Shown here: in pieces, positions 36,457 to 45,044 of the stretch
Numbering within the stretch: the stretch's first letter is position 1
Layout: each line of letters begins with the position of its first letter
NCBI RefSeq assembly: GCF_003170075.1
Contig: NZ_PMZU01000052.1
Coordinates: 1 to 64,000 of the forward strand
From: Methanoregula sp.
Lineage (GTDB): Archaea > Halobacteriota > Methanomicrobia > Methanomicrobiales > Methanospirillaceae
DNA length: 64,000 nt
Direction: 5' to 3'
The notes under the pieces: generated by a model
The model's input: the letters and a program-made list of their open reading frames with translations, nothing else
Databases searched by the model: none
Told to the model about the DNA's origin: nothing
Translations under genes and position numbers: made by a program

Positions 36457-37608
36457 ATGAAATGTATTCTTATTCTCGGGGACGGCATGGCGGATGAGCC
36501 GATCCCGCAACTGGGACAAAAGACCCCTCTCGAATACGCACAGACACCTAATATGGATCGGATGGCGCAGGAAGGTGCCTGCGGACTGCTTCACACGATT
36601 CCTGACGGTTTCGAGGCGGGAAGCGATATCGCGAACATGTCCATCCTCGGGTACTCACCGGAGAAGTACTATACCGGCCGGGGGCCGCTAGAAGCGCTGA
36701 GTATGGGGATCGATCTGGCCCCCACTGATGTCGCATACCGGTGCAATATCGTAACGATCAGAGATGAGACAATGGCGGATTTTTCCGCCGGCCATATCAC
36801 GAGTGCCGAAGGCGCGGCGCTCTTTGCCTCGCTTACTCCTCATGTACCCGGGGTCACCGTAAAGGCAGGCGTCAGCTACCGCAACCTCCTTGTTGTCCCG
36901 AATGGTTCGGCTGCCGATTCAACCGCCCCCCATGATATCGTGGGTAAATCCATCCCGGATTACCTGCCACGGAACGGGGATGCGCCGCTTCTTCTTTCCT
37001 GCATGGCAAAGAGCCGCGAGGTGTTCTGCGATCATCCGGTGAATGTGGCACGGGTGAAGGCAGGCAAGCCCCCGGCCACGCAGATCTGGCCGTGGAGCGG
37101 GGGCCGGCGCCCGGCGTTTCCCCCGTTCTCCGAAAAATACCACCGTAAGGGCGGGATGATCTCTGCGGTGGATCTCTTAAACGGCATCGCCCGTTGTGCA
37201 GGGATGGAAATTATCACAGTCCCCGGCGCTACGGGATATTTCGATACTGATTACATGGCAAAGGCACGGTATGCTCTTGATGCGATCAAACATCTCGACT
37301 TTGTCTACGTCCACATTGAGGCTCCGGATGAGGCCGGGCACTTAGGGAGTATCGAGGAGAAGGTGCGGGCGATCGAGAACGTGGACCGTGTGGTGGGTGC
37401 AATAAGGAAAGAGTTTGACGGAATTGTCGCCGTCCTGCCCGATCACCCGACGCCGATCCGGACGAAGACACATTCCTGGGAGCCGGTGCCGTTCGTGGTG
37501 ACAGGGAAGGGCACGGATAAACTCACGCATTTCTCCGAGAAAGAAGCACGGTCGGGAATGTTCGGGACAAAAGAGGCAACCGATTTCCTGTCGTTCTTAT
37601 TCAACTGA
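36457..37608 (+). CDS. apgM: 2,3-bisphosphoglycerate-independent phosphoglycerate mutase (archaeal type)
   Basis: This enzyme interconverts 3- and 2-phosphoglycerate in glycolysis/gluconeogenesis. The 383-residue protein belongs to the alkaline-phosphatase-like superfamily: GDGMADEP near the N terminus binds metal, AGSDIANMSILGY holds the catalytic Ser, and VHIEAPDEAGH and LPDHPTP supply further metal ligands. Length fits the archaeal branch (about 400), shorter than bacterial GpmI. It probably shares a transcript with the epimerase gene. Confidence 0.95.
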   Translation: MKCILILGDGMADEPIPQLGQKTPLEYAQTPNMDRMAQEGACGLLHTIPDGFEAGSDIANMSILGYSPEKYYTGRGPLEALSMGIDLAPTDVAYRCNIVTIRDETMADFSAGHITSAEGAALFASLTPHVPGVTVKAGVSYRNLLVVPNGSAADSTAPHDIVGKSIPDYLPRNGDAPLLLSCMAKSREVFCDHPVNVARVKAGKPPATQIWPWSGGRRPAFPPFSEKYHRKGGMISAVDLLNGIARCAGMEIITVPGATGYFDTDYMAKARYALDAIKHLDFVYVHIEAPDEAGHLGSIEEKVRAIENVDRVVGAIRKEFDGIVAVLPDHPTPIRTKTHSWEPVPFVVTGKGTDKLTHFSEKEARSGMFGTKEATDFLSFLFN

Positions 37609-37879
37609 ATTTTTTTAGAAGAATGATGCGGCATCAGTCCCCTGCATCATCACCGTTTCAGTGGGGGTAACTTTCATCATCTGCCGCATCCTGCACATCC
37701 GTTTCACTTACGGGGATATATATCTGGCGTGACGGAGCGCAGGTTTCGGGTATCCCTGTCCTTCCTGTCAAGAAGATAACCCCGGGTTTGGTAAAGATTT
37801 TGGCAGGATTTAAGCCCGATAACCTCCAATTCTCCCATCGGAGCTGTTATCAATTTTAACGTTGATGGTGTAGTATACG

Positions 37880-39004
37880 ATGAAGAAGAACCTGCTGATG
37901 TGGGACGAATCACTCTTCCGCGACCCCGAAGTGTTCGAGATCGATTATGTTCCCGAACAGTTCGAGTTCCGTGACGCGCAGATGCGGGAACTCGCATTCC
38001 AGATCCGGCCCGGGCTCCGGGGCGGCCGGCCGCTCAATACGATCTGCAAGGGCCTGCCGGGCTCGGGAAAAACCACCAGTATCAAAAAACTCTTCCAGGA
38101 AGTCGAAGAGACAACAAAAAAACTGGTGCCGGTCCACATCAACTGCCAGATCGACAATACCAAGTTTGCGATCCTCTCCCAAATCTACAGGAAACTCTCC
38201 GGCCACCTGCCGCCTTCTTCGGGAACCTCGTTCAAGCAGGTCTTCGATGCGGTGGCCCGTCACCTCCAGAAAGAGGAGTGCGTGTTGCTCGTCGCACTCG
38301 ACGATGCCAATTACCTCCTCTACGAAAACGAGCTCAATAAGGTGCTCTACACGCTTTTGCGGGCACACGAGTCCTATGAGGGGGTCCGTATCGGCGTCAT
38401 CGTGATCATCAGCGACCCTGATGTCGATCTATCGCGTGCAGTGGACGCCCGGGTCGCATCAGTCTTCCGGCCAACTGAGATCTACTTCCCGCCATACGGG
38501 AATGAGGAAGTACAGGAAATTATGAAGGCCCGGGTGATGCAGGGGTTCTTTAACGGTGTCATCAGTGACGCGATGCTGGCACTCGTGGTTGAGCAGACGC
38601 AGAAAAGCGGCGATCTGAGGGTTGGTATCGACCTCCTGAAACGGGCCGCCCTCAATGCGGAGCGTGCCGCACGGCGCAGCATCGACCGCGAGGATATCTG
38701 CGGGGCATACGAGGTTTCGAAATACCTGCACCTTCAATACACCATAAAGACGCTCAAGGACGAGGAGCGTAAGATCCTCACGGGACTTGCCACGGCGAGT
38801 GCATCGGGAGCCGGGATGAACGCCGGCGATGTGTACAAAACAATAAAGGAACAGGTGCCGGTCGGGTACACCCGGTTCTATGAGATTGTCAAAAAAATGG
38901 ACGCGATGCGTCTTGTCAACCTCCAGTACCGGGAAGGGAAAGGCAGAACCCGGGTGATCACCCTTCGGTACGAACCGGCAAAGGTGCTGGAGTACCTTTC
39001 ATAA
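37880..39004 (+). CDS. cdc6: Orc1/Cdc6-family replication initiator
   Basis: Orc1/Cdc6 proteins bind origin repeats and help load the MCM helicase. This 374-residue AAA+ ATPase has Walker A GLPGSGKTT, a Walker B of the LDDANYLL type (second acidic residue Asp rather than the usual Glu), sensor 1 near VIIISDPDVD and a C-terminal winged helix (about 290-370). The DD-type Walker B suggests one of the divergent paralogues. A TATA-like box (CAATTTTAAC) sits about 30 bases before the ATG. The upstream 270 bases hold repeated words that could be origin elements. Confidence 0.93.
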   Translation: MKKNLLMWDESLFRDPEVFEIDYVPEQFEFRDAQMRELAFQIRPGLRGGRPLNTICKGLPGSGKTTSIKKLFQEVEETTKKLVPVHINCQIDNTKFAILSQIYRKLSGHLPPSSGTSFKQVFDAVARHLQKEECVLLVALDDANYLLYENELNKVLYTLLRAHESYEGVRIGVIVIISDPDVDLSRAVDARVASVFRPTEIYFPPYGNEEVQEIMKARVMQGFFNGVISDAMLALVVEQTQKSGDLRVGIDLLKRAALNAERAARRSIDREDICGAYEVSKYLHLQYTIKTLKDEERKILTGLATASASGAGMNAGDVYKTIKEQVPVGYTRFYEIVKKMDAMRLVNLQYREGKGRTRVITLRYEPAKVLEYLS

Positions 39005-39073
39005 GCCAGATAGAATATTTTCAAAAATCTTATCTATTTGTGAACCCTCTTCTTATGCGACAGGGGTTTTTCT

Positions 39074-40018
39074 ATGTTAAGTGTTAACGAACTGGCACTT
39101 GAAATATTCGACAATCTTGCCGATCTTGCTGAGGAGTTTAATGCTGCGTACCATGAACTGGATAACGGTGCACGCATTGTTGATTGTGGTGTGAGTACCC
39201 GGGGCGGGTATGCGGCAGGGAGGGCATTTACCGAGATCTGCATGGGCGGTCTTGGCGAGGTCAACTTCAGGATGGGACAGATAAAGGAATTCCCGCAGCC
39301 GTTCATCGATGTGAACACAGATTTCCCGTCGATTGCCTGTCTCGGGGCCCAGAAGGCCGGCTGGACGGTAAAAGTTGGGAACTACTTTGCAATGGGCAGC
39401 GGCCCGGCCCGGGCGCTCTCGCTCAAGCCCAAACACACCTACGAAGTGATCGACTACGAAGATGACTATGACTGCGCCGTGATGTGCCTTGAATCCGATC
39501 ACCTGCCAAACGGTGAGGTTATGGAGAAGATCGCAGAGGAATGCCATGTCGATGTGGCAAATACCTGTGCGGTGGTCGCGCCGACATCATCGATTGTCGG
39601 ATCGATCCAAGTCTCGGGGCGCTGCGTGGAGACGGCGATCTACAAGTTAAACGAACTCGGGTTTGACACAAGGAAGATCACGTCAGCGATCGGCACGGCA
39701 CCGATCCCGCCGGTACGGGGGGCGAAGCGTGCGATGGGCGTGACAAACGACGCGACCATCTATCACGGCCAGATCCTGCTCACCATGAACGCTCCGGAGA
39801 TCAAGGACTACCTGGAGAAGATCCCGAGCAACAAGTCCAAGGGATACGGCAAACCGTTCAACGACATCTTCAAGGACGCAGGGTACGACTTCTACAAGAT
39901 CGATACTTCGCTCTTCTCACCCGCAGAGGTTGTAATCAACGAGCTCTCTGACGGGAGTATCTACCATGTCGGCGCCGTCAACAACGATGTGACCCTGAAG
40001 TCGTTTGGGTTACAGTAA
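39074..40018 (+). CDS. mch: Methenyltetrahydromethanopterin cyclohydrolase
   Basis: Mch converts formyl-H4MPT to methenyl-H4MPT plus water, the third step of CO2 reduction to methane. The 314-residue soluble protein has the family segments CGVSTRGGYAAGRAFTEICMGGLGEV, GSGPARALS and SAIGTAPIPP. Length is as expected (about 315-320). The gene appears monocistronic, about 70 bases after cdc6, with GACAGGGG upstream of the ATG. It is strong evidence for a methanogen host. Confidence 0.97.
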   Translation: MLSVNELALEIFDNLADLAEEFNAAYHELDNGARIVDCGVSTRGGYAAGRAFTEICMGGLGEVNFRMGQIKEFPQPFIDVNTDFPSIACLGAQKAGWTVKVGNYFAMGSGPARALSLKPKHTYEVIDYEDDYDCAVMCLESDHLPNGEVMEKIAEECHVDVANTCAVVAPTSSIVGSIQVSGRCVETAIYKLNELGFDTRKITSAIGTAPIPPVRGAKRAMGVTNDATIYHGQILLTMNAPEIKDYLEKIPSNKSKGYGKPFNDIFKDAGYDFYKIDTSLFSPAEVVINELSDGSIYHVGAVNNDVTLKSFGLQ

Positions 40019-40239
40019 CTCTTTTTTTATCGTTTTTTATCCCGGCTCTATTACAATACCAAAAGGCCCGGGCCGTTATGTGCAGTTGCCCGGCAGGTTG
40101 GGTCCTCCCGCCCCTAACAAAAAATTTTCAAACCGGAAAAAATGTCCGTGACCCATGAACCAAATTCCCTGTTGAGCCGGACCGGGGATCGGGCGGGGGG
40201 AATCATACCATGTTAATCATGAAAATGGGTGAAGAGGAA

Positions 40240-41202
40240 TTACCGGGGCTCCTCTGCGAGCCGGATCAGGTTTTCCCGCCCTTTTTTTACCTTTATGATG
40301 ATCTGTCTCTGGTGAAGATCGTTGAGGGTTGAACTCAGGGTGGATTTCGGGATACCAAGGACTTTTACCAGATCAGATTGGAACTGTTCCCCCCCATTTG
40401 CCCGGAGCTGCTGGAGGATCCGGTCCTCAACACCGATCCTGTCCGCTTCGGATAAGGGCGGTGAAGGATCATCCGGCTCTTCGGGTGAATATGCGGACGC
40501 GGAAGGGAGGGGATCGTGTTTTTTTCGCCGGTACATAATCAGACCCGCCACGGCTATAACAATGATAACAAATCCTGCGACAACAGGTACGGGCGGGAAC
40601 GCTGTTTTTTCAAGCACGATGTTTGGCTCGCCGGCTCCAAAGGATCTCATCCCATACCAGACCAGCGCATTGCTTCCCTGCTGATCCGGTGCCGGTTCCG
40701 TGGCTGATACTATGTATCCTGAAGGATACTGGATGATAAGAGTATTATCCTTTGAAAGGTACAACCCGCCGACAAAGGCATCTCCCACGGTCAGGCCGTC
40801 ATCCGGCACGGCAAAGTGCGTCCAGTAAAATGAGATAGTGACCACACCGAATTTTCCGGTGGGGTTTGTCTGGACCGCTGCGTTACCGGTGAAATTTTCA
40901 ACGGTCATCTGGCGTGCAGTGCCGGCCGCTGCCTGTGCCGCGGAATTTTTCATGAGACTTTCGATCTCGGGAAGGTAGATGGAATCCAGGTCCCGGGTGT
41001 AATTTTCAAAGGTACTGATATCACTATCGTTAGCGAGAGGCGTCCGGTACTCCACGTTCCAGAGTGCTGTACCGTCATCCTTAAGGGTGATCGTATAGGT
41101 CGTGGTGTAATCCAGTGTCCCTGCGGCCCATGTCGCCGGAATAATGCAGAGTACAACCAGGATGAAGAGTGCGAGGATCCTGTATCCGCGGGTCTTATTC
41201 AT
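40240..41202 (-). CDS. Membrane-bound winged-helix regulator with extracellular sensor domain
   Basis: A signal-anchor (residues 1-27) leads into an extracellular beta-rich domain of about 185 residues (LDYTTTYTITLKDDGTALWNVEY ...). One membrane helix follows (about 213-233), then a charged linker and a cytosolic winged helix-turn-helix (about 250-320; VLGIPKSTLSSTLNDLHQR as the recognition part). This is a one-component regulator: it senses something outside the cell and binds DNA inside. Similar proteins (DUF7345/DUF7343-like) are common in archaea. The secreted DUF5667-like gene 97 bases upstream on the same strand may be a partner. Confidence 0.78.
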   Translation of the reverse strand: MNKTRGYRILALFILVVLCIIPATWAAGTLDYTTTYTITLKDDGTALWNVEYRTPLANDSDISTFENYTRDLDSIYLPEIESLMKNSAAQAAAGTARQMTVENFTGNAAVQTNPTGKFGVVTISFYWTHFAVPDDGLTVGDAFVGGLYLSKDNTLIIQYPSGYIVSATEPAPDQQGSNALVWYGMRSFGAGEPNIVLEKTAFPPVPVVAGFVIIVIAVAGLIMYRRKKHDPLPSASAYSPEEPDDPSPPLSEADRIGVEDRILQQLRANGGEQFQSDLVKVLGIPKSTLSSTLNDLHQRQIIIKVKKGRENLIRLAEEPR

Positions 41203-41299
41203 GAGACACCTTGTTCCTGATCATGATTGTATCCTCTATAAAAAATACCTGATCGCAGCTGGTGAAACGAATCCGGGCTGCGGATCAAAAAACGGGGGG

Positions 41300-42355
41300 T
41301 TACCGGGCAAACTGCCTGGAGTTCCCGTTATTGTTCCCATTCCCATTTGTATTTCCGTTCCTTGAACTACTATCCGCGCCACTGTTATCCCGGTTCCCTT
41401 GGTTATCTGCCGTGTTTGAGTTGCCATTTCCAGTTACCTGATGATCAGAGGACTGGCCCTGACCTCGCTGCATTCCGGGGTTTTCCTGCTGTCGCTGATC
41501 CTGGTTATGTGCGCTCTGGTTTGTGCTGTCAGGCATGTGCGGAGTTATATTTGCGGTACCACCTATCTGCTCCCAGCTCTGGTTTGCACCCTGCGGGAAA
41601 GTACTGTTTCCGAAGCGGCCGGATTGCCCCATGTCATCCGGAGATGCGGTTATGTTCCCGTTTTCTGCCTGATTCAGGTTTCTGAAATCCTGATGATCTG
41701 ATGGCACAAACATGCTGTTGTCCGCTGTTCCCGTATGATCTTTATTACCGTTATCCTTGCCAAACCGGCTGCGTTCCTGAATTTTCTCTTTAAATTTCTG
41801 TCCCTGTTCGAGGCTGTTGTTGTATGCCCGGGCTAGGCCCCGGTTGTCAGGATACTTCTGCGTGAGATTCTGGAATATTTCCTGGTGCCGGTTGAACATG
41901 TCCAGCGCGTTTTCAAGACCCGTGTCATTTGGGCCCAGCATGGGTTTGGTCCCGTTTGGCGTAGTCATATTGAGTGTATCGTTGAACGCCAGTTGTCCGA
42001 TAGAATCTTCAGTCTGGTTAAATTTCTGCCAGTAGAGGTCCAAGGTCCGGTTTATGGCATCGGTGTTATTGGCAGCCAGTGCGCTTTGCAGATCGGAAAG
42101 CCGGAGATCAGTATGATTGATCTCTTTTTCGAGCCGCTCGCTCTGGTTCAAGGTGAAGGATTCATCGAAGTTTTCCAGTGCGATCCTGAATCCGTAAAGG
42201 GGGTTCTCGGGGCCGATTCCTCCGATATCCTGCGGGTTATTCGATGCCTGCGCTGCGTGCGTACCGCTGGCAGAGTCTGCTGCGACAGGAGTTCCTGCAA
42301 TACAGAAAAATCCCAGTGCTACCAGTAAAAGGAGCACGCCAAATCTGGTTCTCAT
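41300..42355 (-). CDS. Secreted DUF5667-like protein with Asn/Gly/Gln-rich tail
   Basis: After a signal peptide (about 1-26), residues 45-190 form a helical domain beginning NPLYGFRIALENFDESFTL, the hallmark of the DUF5667 family. The second half (about 195-351) is low-complexity, rich in Asn, Gly, Gln and Ser, and certainly disordered. Many N-x-S/T sites suggest heavy glycosylation. There is no C-terminal anchor, so it is probably released or bound to the surface layer. Its role is unknown. The membrane winged-helix regulator gene lies just downstream. Confidence 0.72.
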   Translation of the reverse strand: MRTRFGVLLLLVALGFFCIAGTPVAADSASGTHAAQASNNPQDIGGIGPENPLYGFRIALENFDESFTLNQSERLEKEINHTDLRLSDLQSALAANNTDAINRTLDLYWQKFNQTEDSIGQLAFNDTLNMTTPNGTKPMLGPNDTGLENALDMFNRHQEIFQNLTQKYPDNRGLARAYNNSLEQGQKFKEKIQERSRFGKDNGNKDHTGTADNSMFVPSDHQDFRNLNQAENGNITASPDDMGQSGRFGNSTFPQGANQSWEQIGGTANITPHMPDSTNQSAHNQDQRQQENPGMQRGQGQSSDHQVTGNGNSNTADNQGNRDNSGADSSSRNGNTNGNGNNNGNSRQFAR

Positions 42356-42356
42356 A

Positions 42357-42680
42357 TTTTTTCACTCCTTTGTTCGGCTGTGGGCCGCTGATCAATGAGT
42401 CTTCTTTGGGGTGGTTTAAGGCTCGTTACGGTTCGGGGAAATTCCGTTTGTCCGTGTCATCTCCCTTTGGCGCGGAATTGTTCAGGATTGTTCAGCCAGC
42501 CAATCGGGGCGATTTCTGGCAGGGAATAGATCCAAGGGTTTTTGTGGGGATTTTATTGTCAGAATGTGGCCGTCTCGGGAGTACGCGCGGGGAAACTGCA
42601 GAGATACCCGGTGTGGGGTGGAGCCGCACCCGCCCGCATGAGATCCGCTTTGGAGGGGTTAACAAGCGCTGTTTTCTCCA
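42357..42680. other. Intergenic region, no gene seen
   Basis: This spacer of about 320 bases between the acylphosphatase end and the DUF5667-like start has no credible gene, tRNA or repeat. Confidence 0.4.
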
Positions 42681-42956
42681 TCACCACTTCACCCAGAATC
42701 CCTTGAACTCTCCTGTAGCCTCACCCGGGGTGATCTGTAACCCATCAACCCGAATTTCCGGCTCCCCGTGAGCCCACACAAGCCGGATAAACTCCTCCAG
42801 TGCCGCAAGCGACCCCTCCGCAATTATTTGCACCGAACCATCCGGCATATTCTGTACCGTGCCATGCAACCCGAGATGGTGAGCGCAGGCCGAGACAAAC
42901 TGCCGGTACCCGACACCCTGCACCTTTCCGGTTGCCACTGCGGTAGCCCTCATCAT
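42681..42956 (-). CDS. acyP: Acylphosphatase
   Basis: Acylphosphatases hydrolyse carboxyl-phosphate bonds such as acetyl phosphate. The small protein (91 residues) begins at the double ATG at 42956/42953; the upstream open frame is not family-like. The active-site loop GKVQGVGYRQFV carries the catalytic Arg, and the conserved Asn lies in HGTVQNMPDGSVQI. Length and fold order match the family. It appears monocistronic. Confidence 0.93.
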   Translation of the reverse strand: MMRATAVATGKVQGVGYRQFVSACAHHLGLHGTVQNMPDGSVQIIAEGSLAALEEFIRLVWAHGEPEIRVDGLQITPGEATGEFKGFWVKW

Positions 42957-43051
42957 TACTCCTGAGCTGGGGAAGCATCGTTTTAAATCTTGCCGTTTTG
43001 TACAGGGCGACGGAAGCCTTTTTTTGGTCGTTGTGAGCAGGAGAAAGCCTT

Positions 43052-43093
43052 GGGGGTTTCCCCCATGTACCCTCATGGTGGGGATACCCCACC
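43052..43093. repeat. Second, smaller group of G/C palindromes
   Basis: GGGGGTTTCCCCC (43052-43064) is followed by GGTGGGGATACCCCACC (43077-43093). Both are hairpins of the style seen at 13296-13620 and lie in a 250-base spacer with no gene, upstream of acyP. Confidence 0.55.
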
Positions 43094-43209
43094 GGCCCAC
43101 GCGGGGCTCTGGGACAGTTTTCCCCCTCTCGCAGACGGTACCGGCAGACTTGTGGAGGCAGAGATACTCTGCAATAAAAAAGAACCGGACCCGGTTCACC
43201 GGGACGGTT

Positions 43210-43848
43210 TTATACCTGAGGCGGTTTTCTCATCAACAAAAACGGCATCAGCAGGATTACTGCGAGGATGATCATGAACTCAGCGAACATGTAGAGCAGG
43301 TCTTCCCGGCCCTGATCGTAAAACCGGAGATCGAACGACGTCGTTTTGTTCCACGTAACCTGCGTGGAGTTGTCCGGAAACCGGGTCACATTTGCACCCA
43401 GACTTAACCCGGCAAGGAGCGGGTTCCGCACATCATACTCATCAGGCAGGGTCACATTCACGTTGTATGGCGTGAGGTAATTGCCCTGGAGATGATTGTC
43501 ACGCAGGGGTGCAATATAGGCGACTGTGTAGTTCCCTTTTGGGAATGTGATCAATGAGGGGGCACTCCACTGTTTTGTCCAGTTGAAGTCCACCGGCGTG
43601 CCGTTGTCTGCAACCAAGGTTACGTTTGTAACAGTAATTGGTACATTCTCACCGAGTATGCCCGTATCGGCAAACATGTAATTTGACGCATCCGCGAGGT
43701 CGACCGATGCGGCATACGAAGTACCGTTGGGCAGCACCAGATATGTGGCGTTGAGTGCCGCTGCAGAAGGGACTGCCACCGCAATTATAAGTGCAGCGCA
43801 GAGAGCAGCGAGGGCAAATCTGCGTCGATCTCTGTCGGGGGTTCGCAT
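43210..43848 (-). CDS. Membrane-anchored extracellular protein (DUF5803-like)
   Basis: The 212-residue protein has a signal peptide (about 8-30). An extracellular domain of about 150 residues with several N-x-T sites follows (NATYLVLPNGTSYAASVDLAD to TQVTWNKTTSFDLRFYDQGRE). One C-terminal membrane helix (about 185-207) is followed by RKPPQV. It resembles the DUF5803 family of archaeal surface proteins, though I cannot confirm this. Its start overlaps the end of thrC by 64 bases in another frame, so the two genes must be co-transcribed. Confidence 0.72.
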   Translation of the reverse strand: MRTPDRDRRRFALAALCAALIIAVAVPSAAALNATYLVLPNGTSYAASVDLADASNYMFADTGILGENVPITVTNVTLVADNGTPVDFNWTKQWSAPSLITFPKGNYTVAYIAPLRDNHLQGNYLTPYNVNVTLPDEYDVRNPLLAGLSLGANVTRFPDNSTQVTWNKTTSFDLRFYDQGREDLLYMFAEFMIILAVILLMPFLLMRKPPQV

Positions 43849-45017
43849 TGTTTGATCACCGTGTCCGGGTCTTTCAGGAGATGGCCGGTCACAACGCAGA
43901 CAATCTTTTCGTCGCGGTCGATCGCTCCCATCTCTACGAGTTTGCGGATGCCGGCCACTGATGCGGCAGATGCGGGCTCGACACCGATACCCTCTTTCCG
44001 CGCAAGGTCGCGCTGCATCGCAAGGATCTCATCGTCCGTTACCGATTCGGCCGTTCCACCGGTCTTACGGATCGCAACAAGCGCCTTCTCCGCGTTCACG
44101 GGTGCACCGATCCGGATCGCCGATGCAAGGGTCTCGGGGTTCAGGTCGGGTACGACCTCGGGCAGGTTGCCCTTGATCGCCCGGACCACCGGGCTCGATC
44201 CGGCGGCCTGGATACCGGTCATCTTTGGCAGCCGGTCGATGAAGTCGAGGGCTTCGAGTTCGAGCAGGCCTTTGTAGACAGCGGAGATGTTGCCGGCGTT
44301 CCCTACCGGGAGCACGAACCGGTCGGGCACACCACCCAGCTGGTCGACCGCCTCAAATCCGATCGTCTTCTGGCCTTCCAGCCGGTAGGGGTTGATCGAG
44401 TTCAGGAGGTACAGCCCGTGGGTGAGGCAGAGCTCGTGAACCATCTCGAGCGCACGGTCGAAATTACCCCGGACGGAAATGACCTTTGCGCCGTGCATCA
44501 GTGCCTGTGCAATCTTACCGACTGCCACGTGCCCCGCCGGCAGGAGCACGACTGCCGGGATCCCGGCCTTTGCCGCGTACACCGCGAGACTCGCCGAGGT
44601 GTTTCCCGTACTCGCGCAGGCAACGCTCTTCTTTTTGAGCTGGAGCGCCATCGAGACGCCCACCGTCATCCCCCGGTCCTTGAACGAGCCCGAGGGGTTC
44701 ATGCCTTCATGCTTGGCGTAGAGGTATTTGAGGCCCATCTCGTCCCCGAGGCGTTGTAAGTGATAGAGAGGAGTACCCCCCTCCTGGAGGGAGACAGGCT
44801 CGATATGCACCGGCAGCAGTTCCTTATAGCGCCAGACCGAGAGCGTGCGTGCGTTCCAGGTTGCCCGCTTTACGGTGATCTCATCGAGCGGATAGTTTAC
44901 CGCCAGCAGGTGACCGCATTTTTTACAGTTATAGATGATCTCGTCAGCGGGATATGTGGCACCGCAGTGAACGCACACGAGATGGTACATGGACAAGTAT
45001 TGGTTTTCCGGGTACAT
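43785..45017 (-). CDS. thrC: Threonine synthase
   Basis: ThrC converts O-phosphohomoserine to threonine with PLP. The 410-residue protein has an N-terminal zinc-ribbon-like segment (CVHCG ... CKKCG), then NPSGSFKDRGMTVG with the PLP Lys, the phosphate loop LPVGNAGNISA, and ACASTGNTSASLA. The archaeal clade is expected. ATG at 44990 is an alternative start nine codons in. Upstream on the same strand are the nitrilase-like amidase and marC, suggesting a common transcript. Confidence 0.94.
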   Translation of the reverse strand: MYPENQYLSMYHLVCVHCGATYPADEIIYNCKKCGHLLAVNYPLDEITVKRATWNARTLSVWRYKELLPVHIEPVSLQEGGTPLYHLQRLGDEMGLKYLYAKHEGMNPSGSFKDRGMTVGVSMALQLKKKSVACASTGNTSASLAVYAAKAGIPAVVLLPAGHVAVGKIAQALMHGAKVISVRGNFDRALEMVHELCLTHGLYLLNSINPYRLEGQKTIGFEAVDQLGGVPDRFVLPVGNAGNISAVYKGLLELEALDFIDRLPKMTGIQAAGSSPVVRAIKGNLPEVVPDLNPETLASAIRIGAPVNAEKALVAIRKTGGTAESVTDDEILAMQRDLARKEGIGVEPASAASVAGIRKLVEMGAIDRDEKIVCVVTGHLLKDPDTVIKQCEPPTEIDADLPSLLSALHL

Positions 45018-45044
45018 ATAGGCAAGCGTTAAAATACGAGGCAG

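Noticed and set aside
40120-40175. Possible further copy of the 30.5-31.4 kb repeat near TTTTCAAACCGGAAAAAATGTC
   Set aside because: Only short A/T-rich words are shared; the GCAGCTGAGCCGG core is missing, so similarity may be chance.
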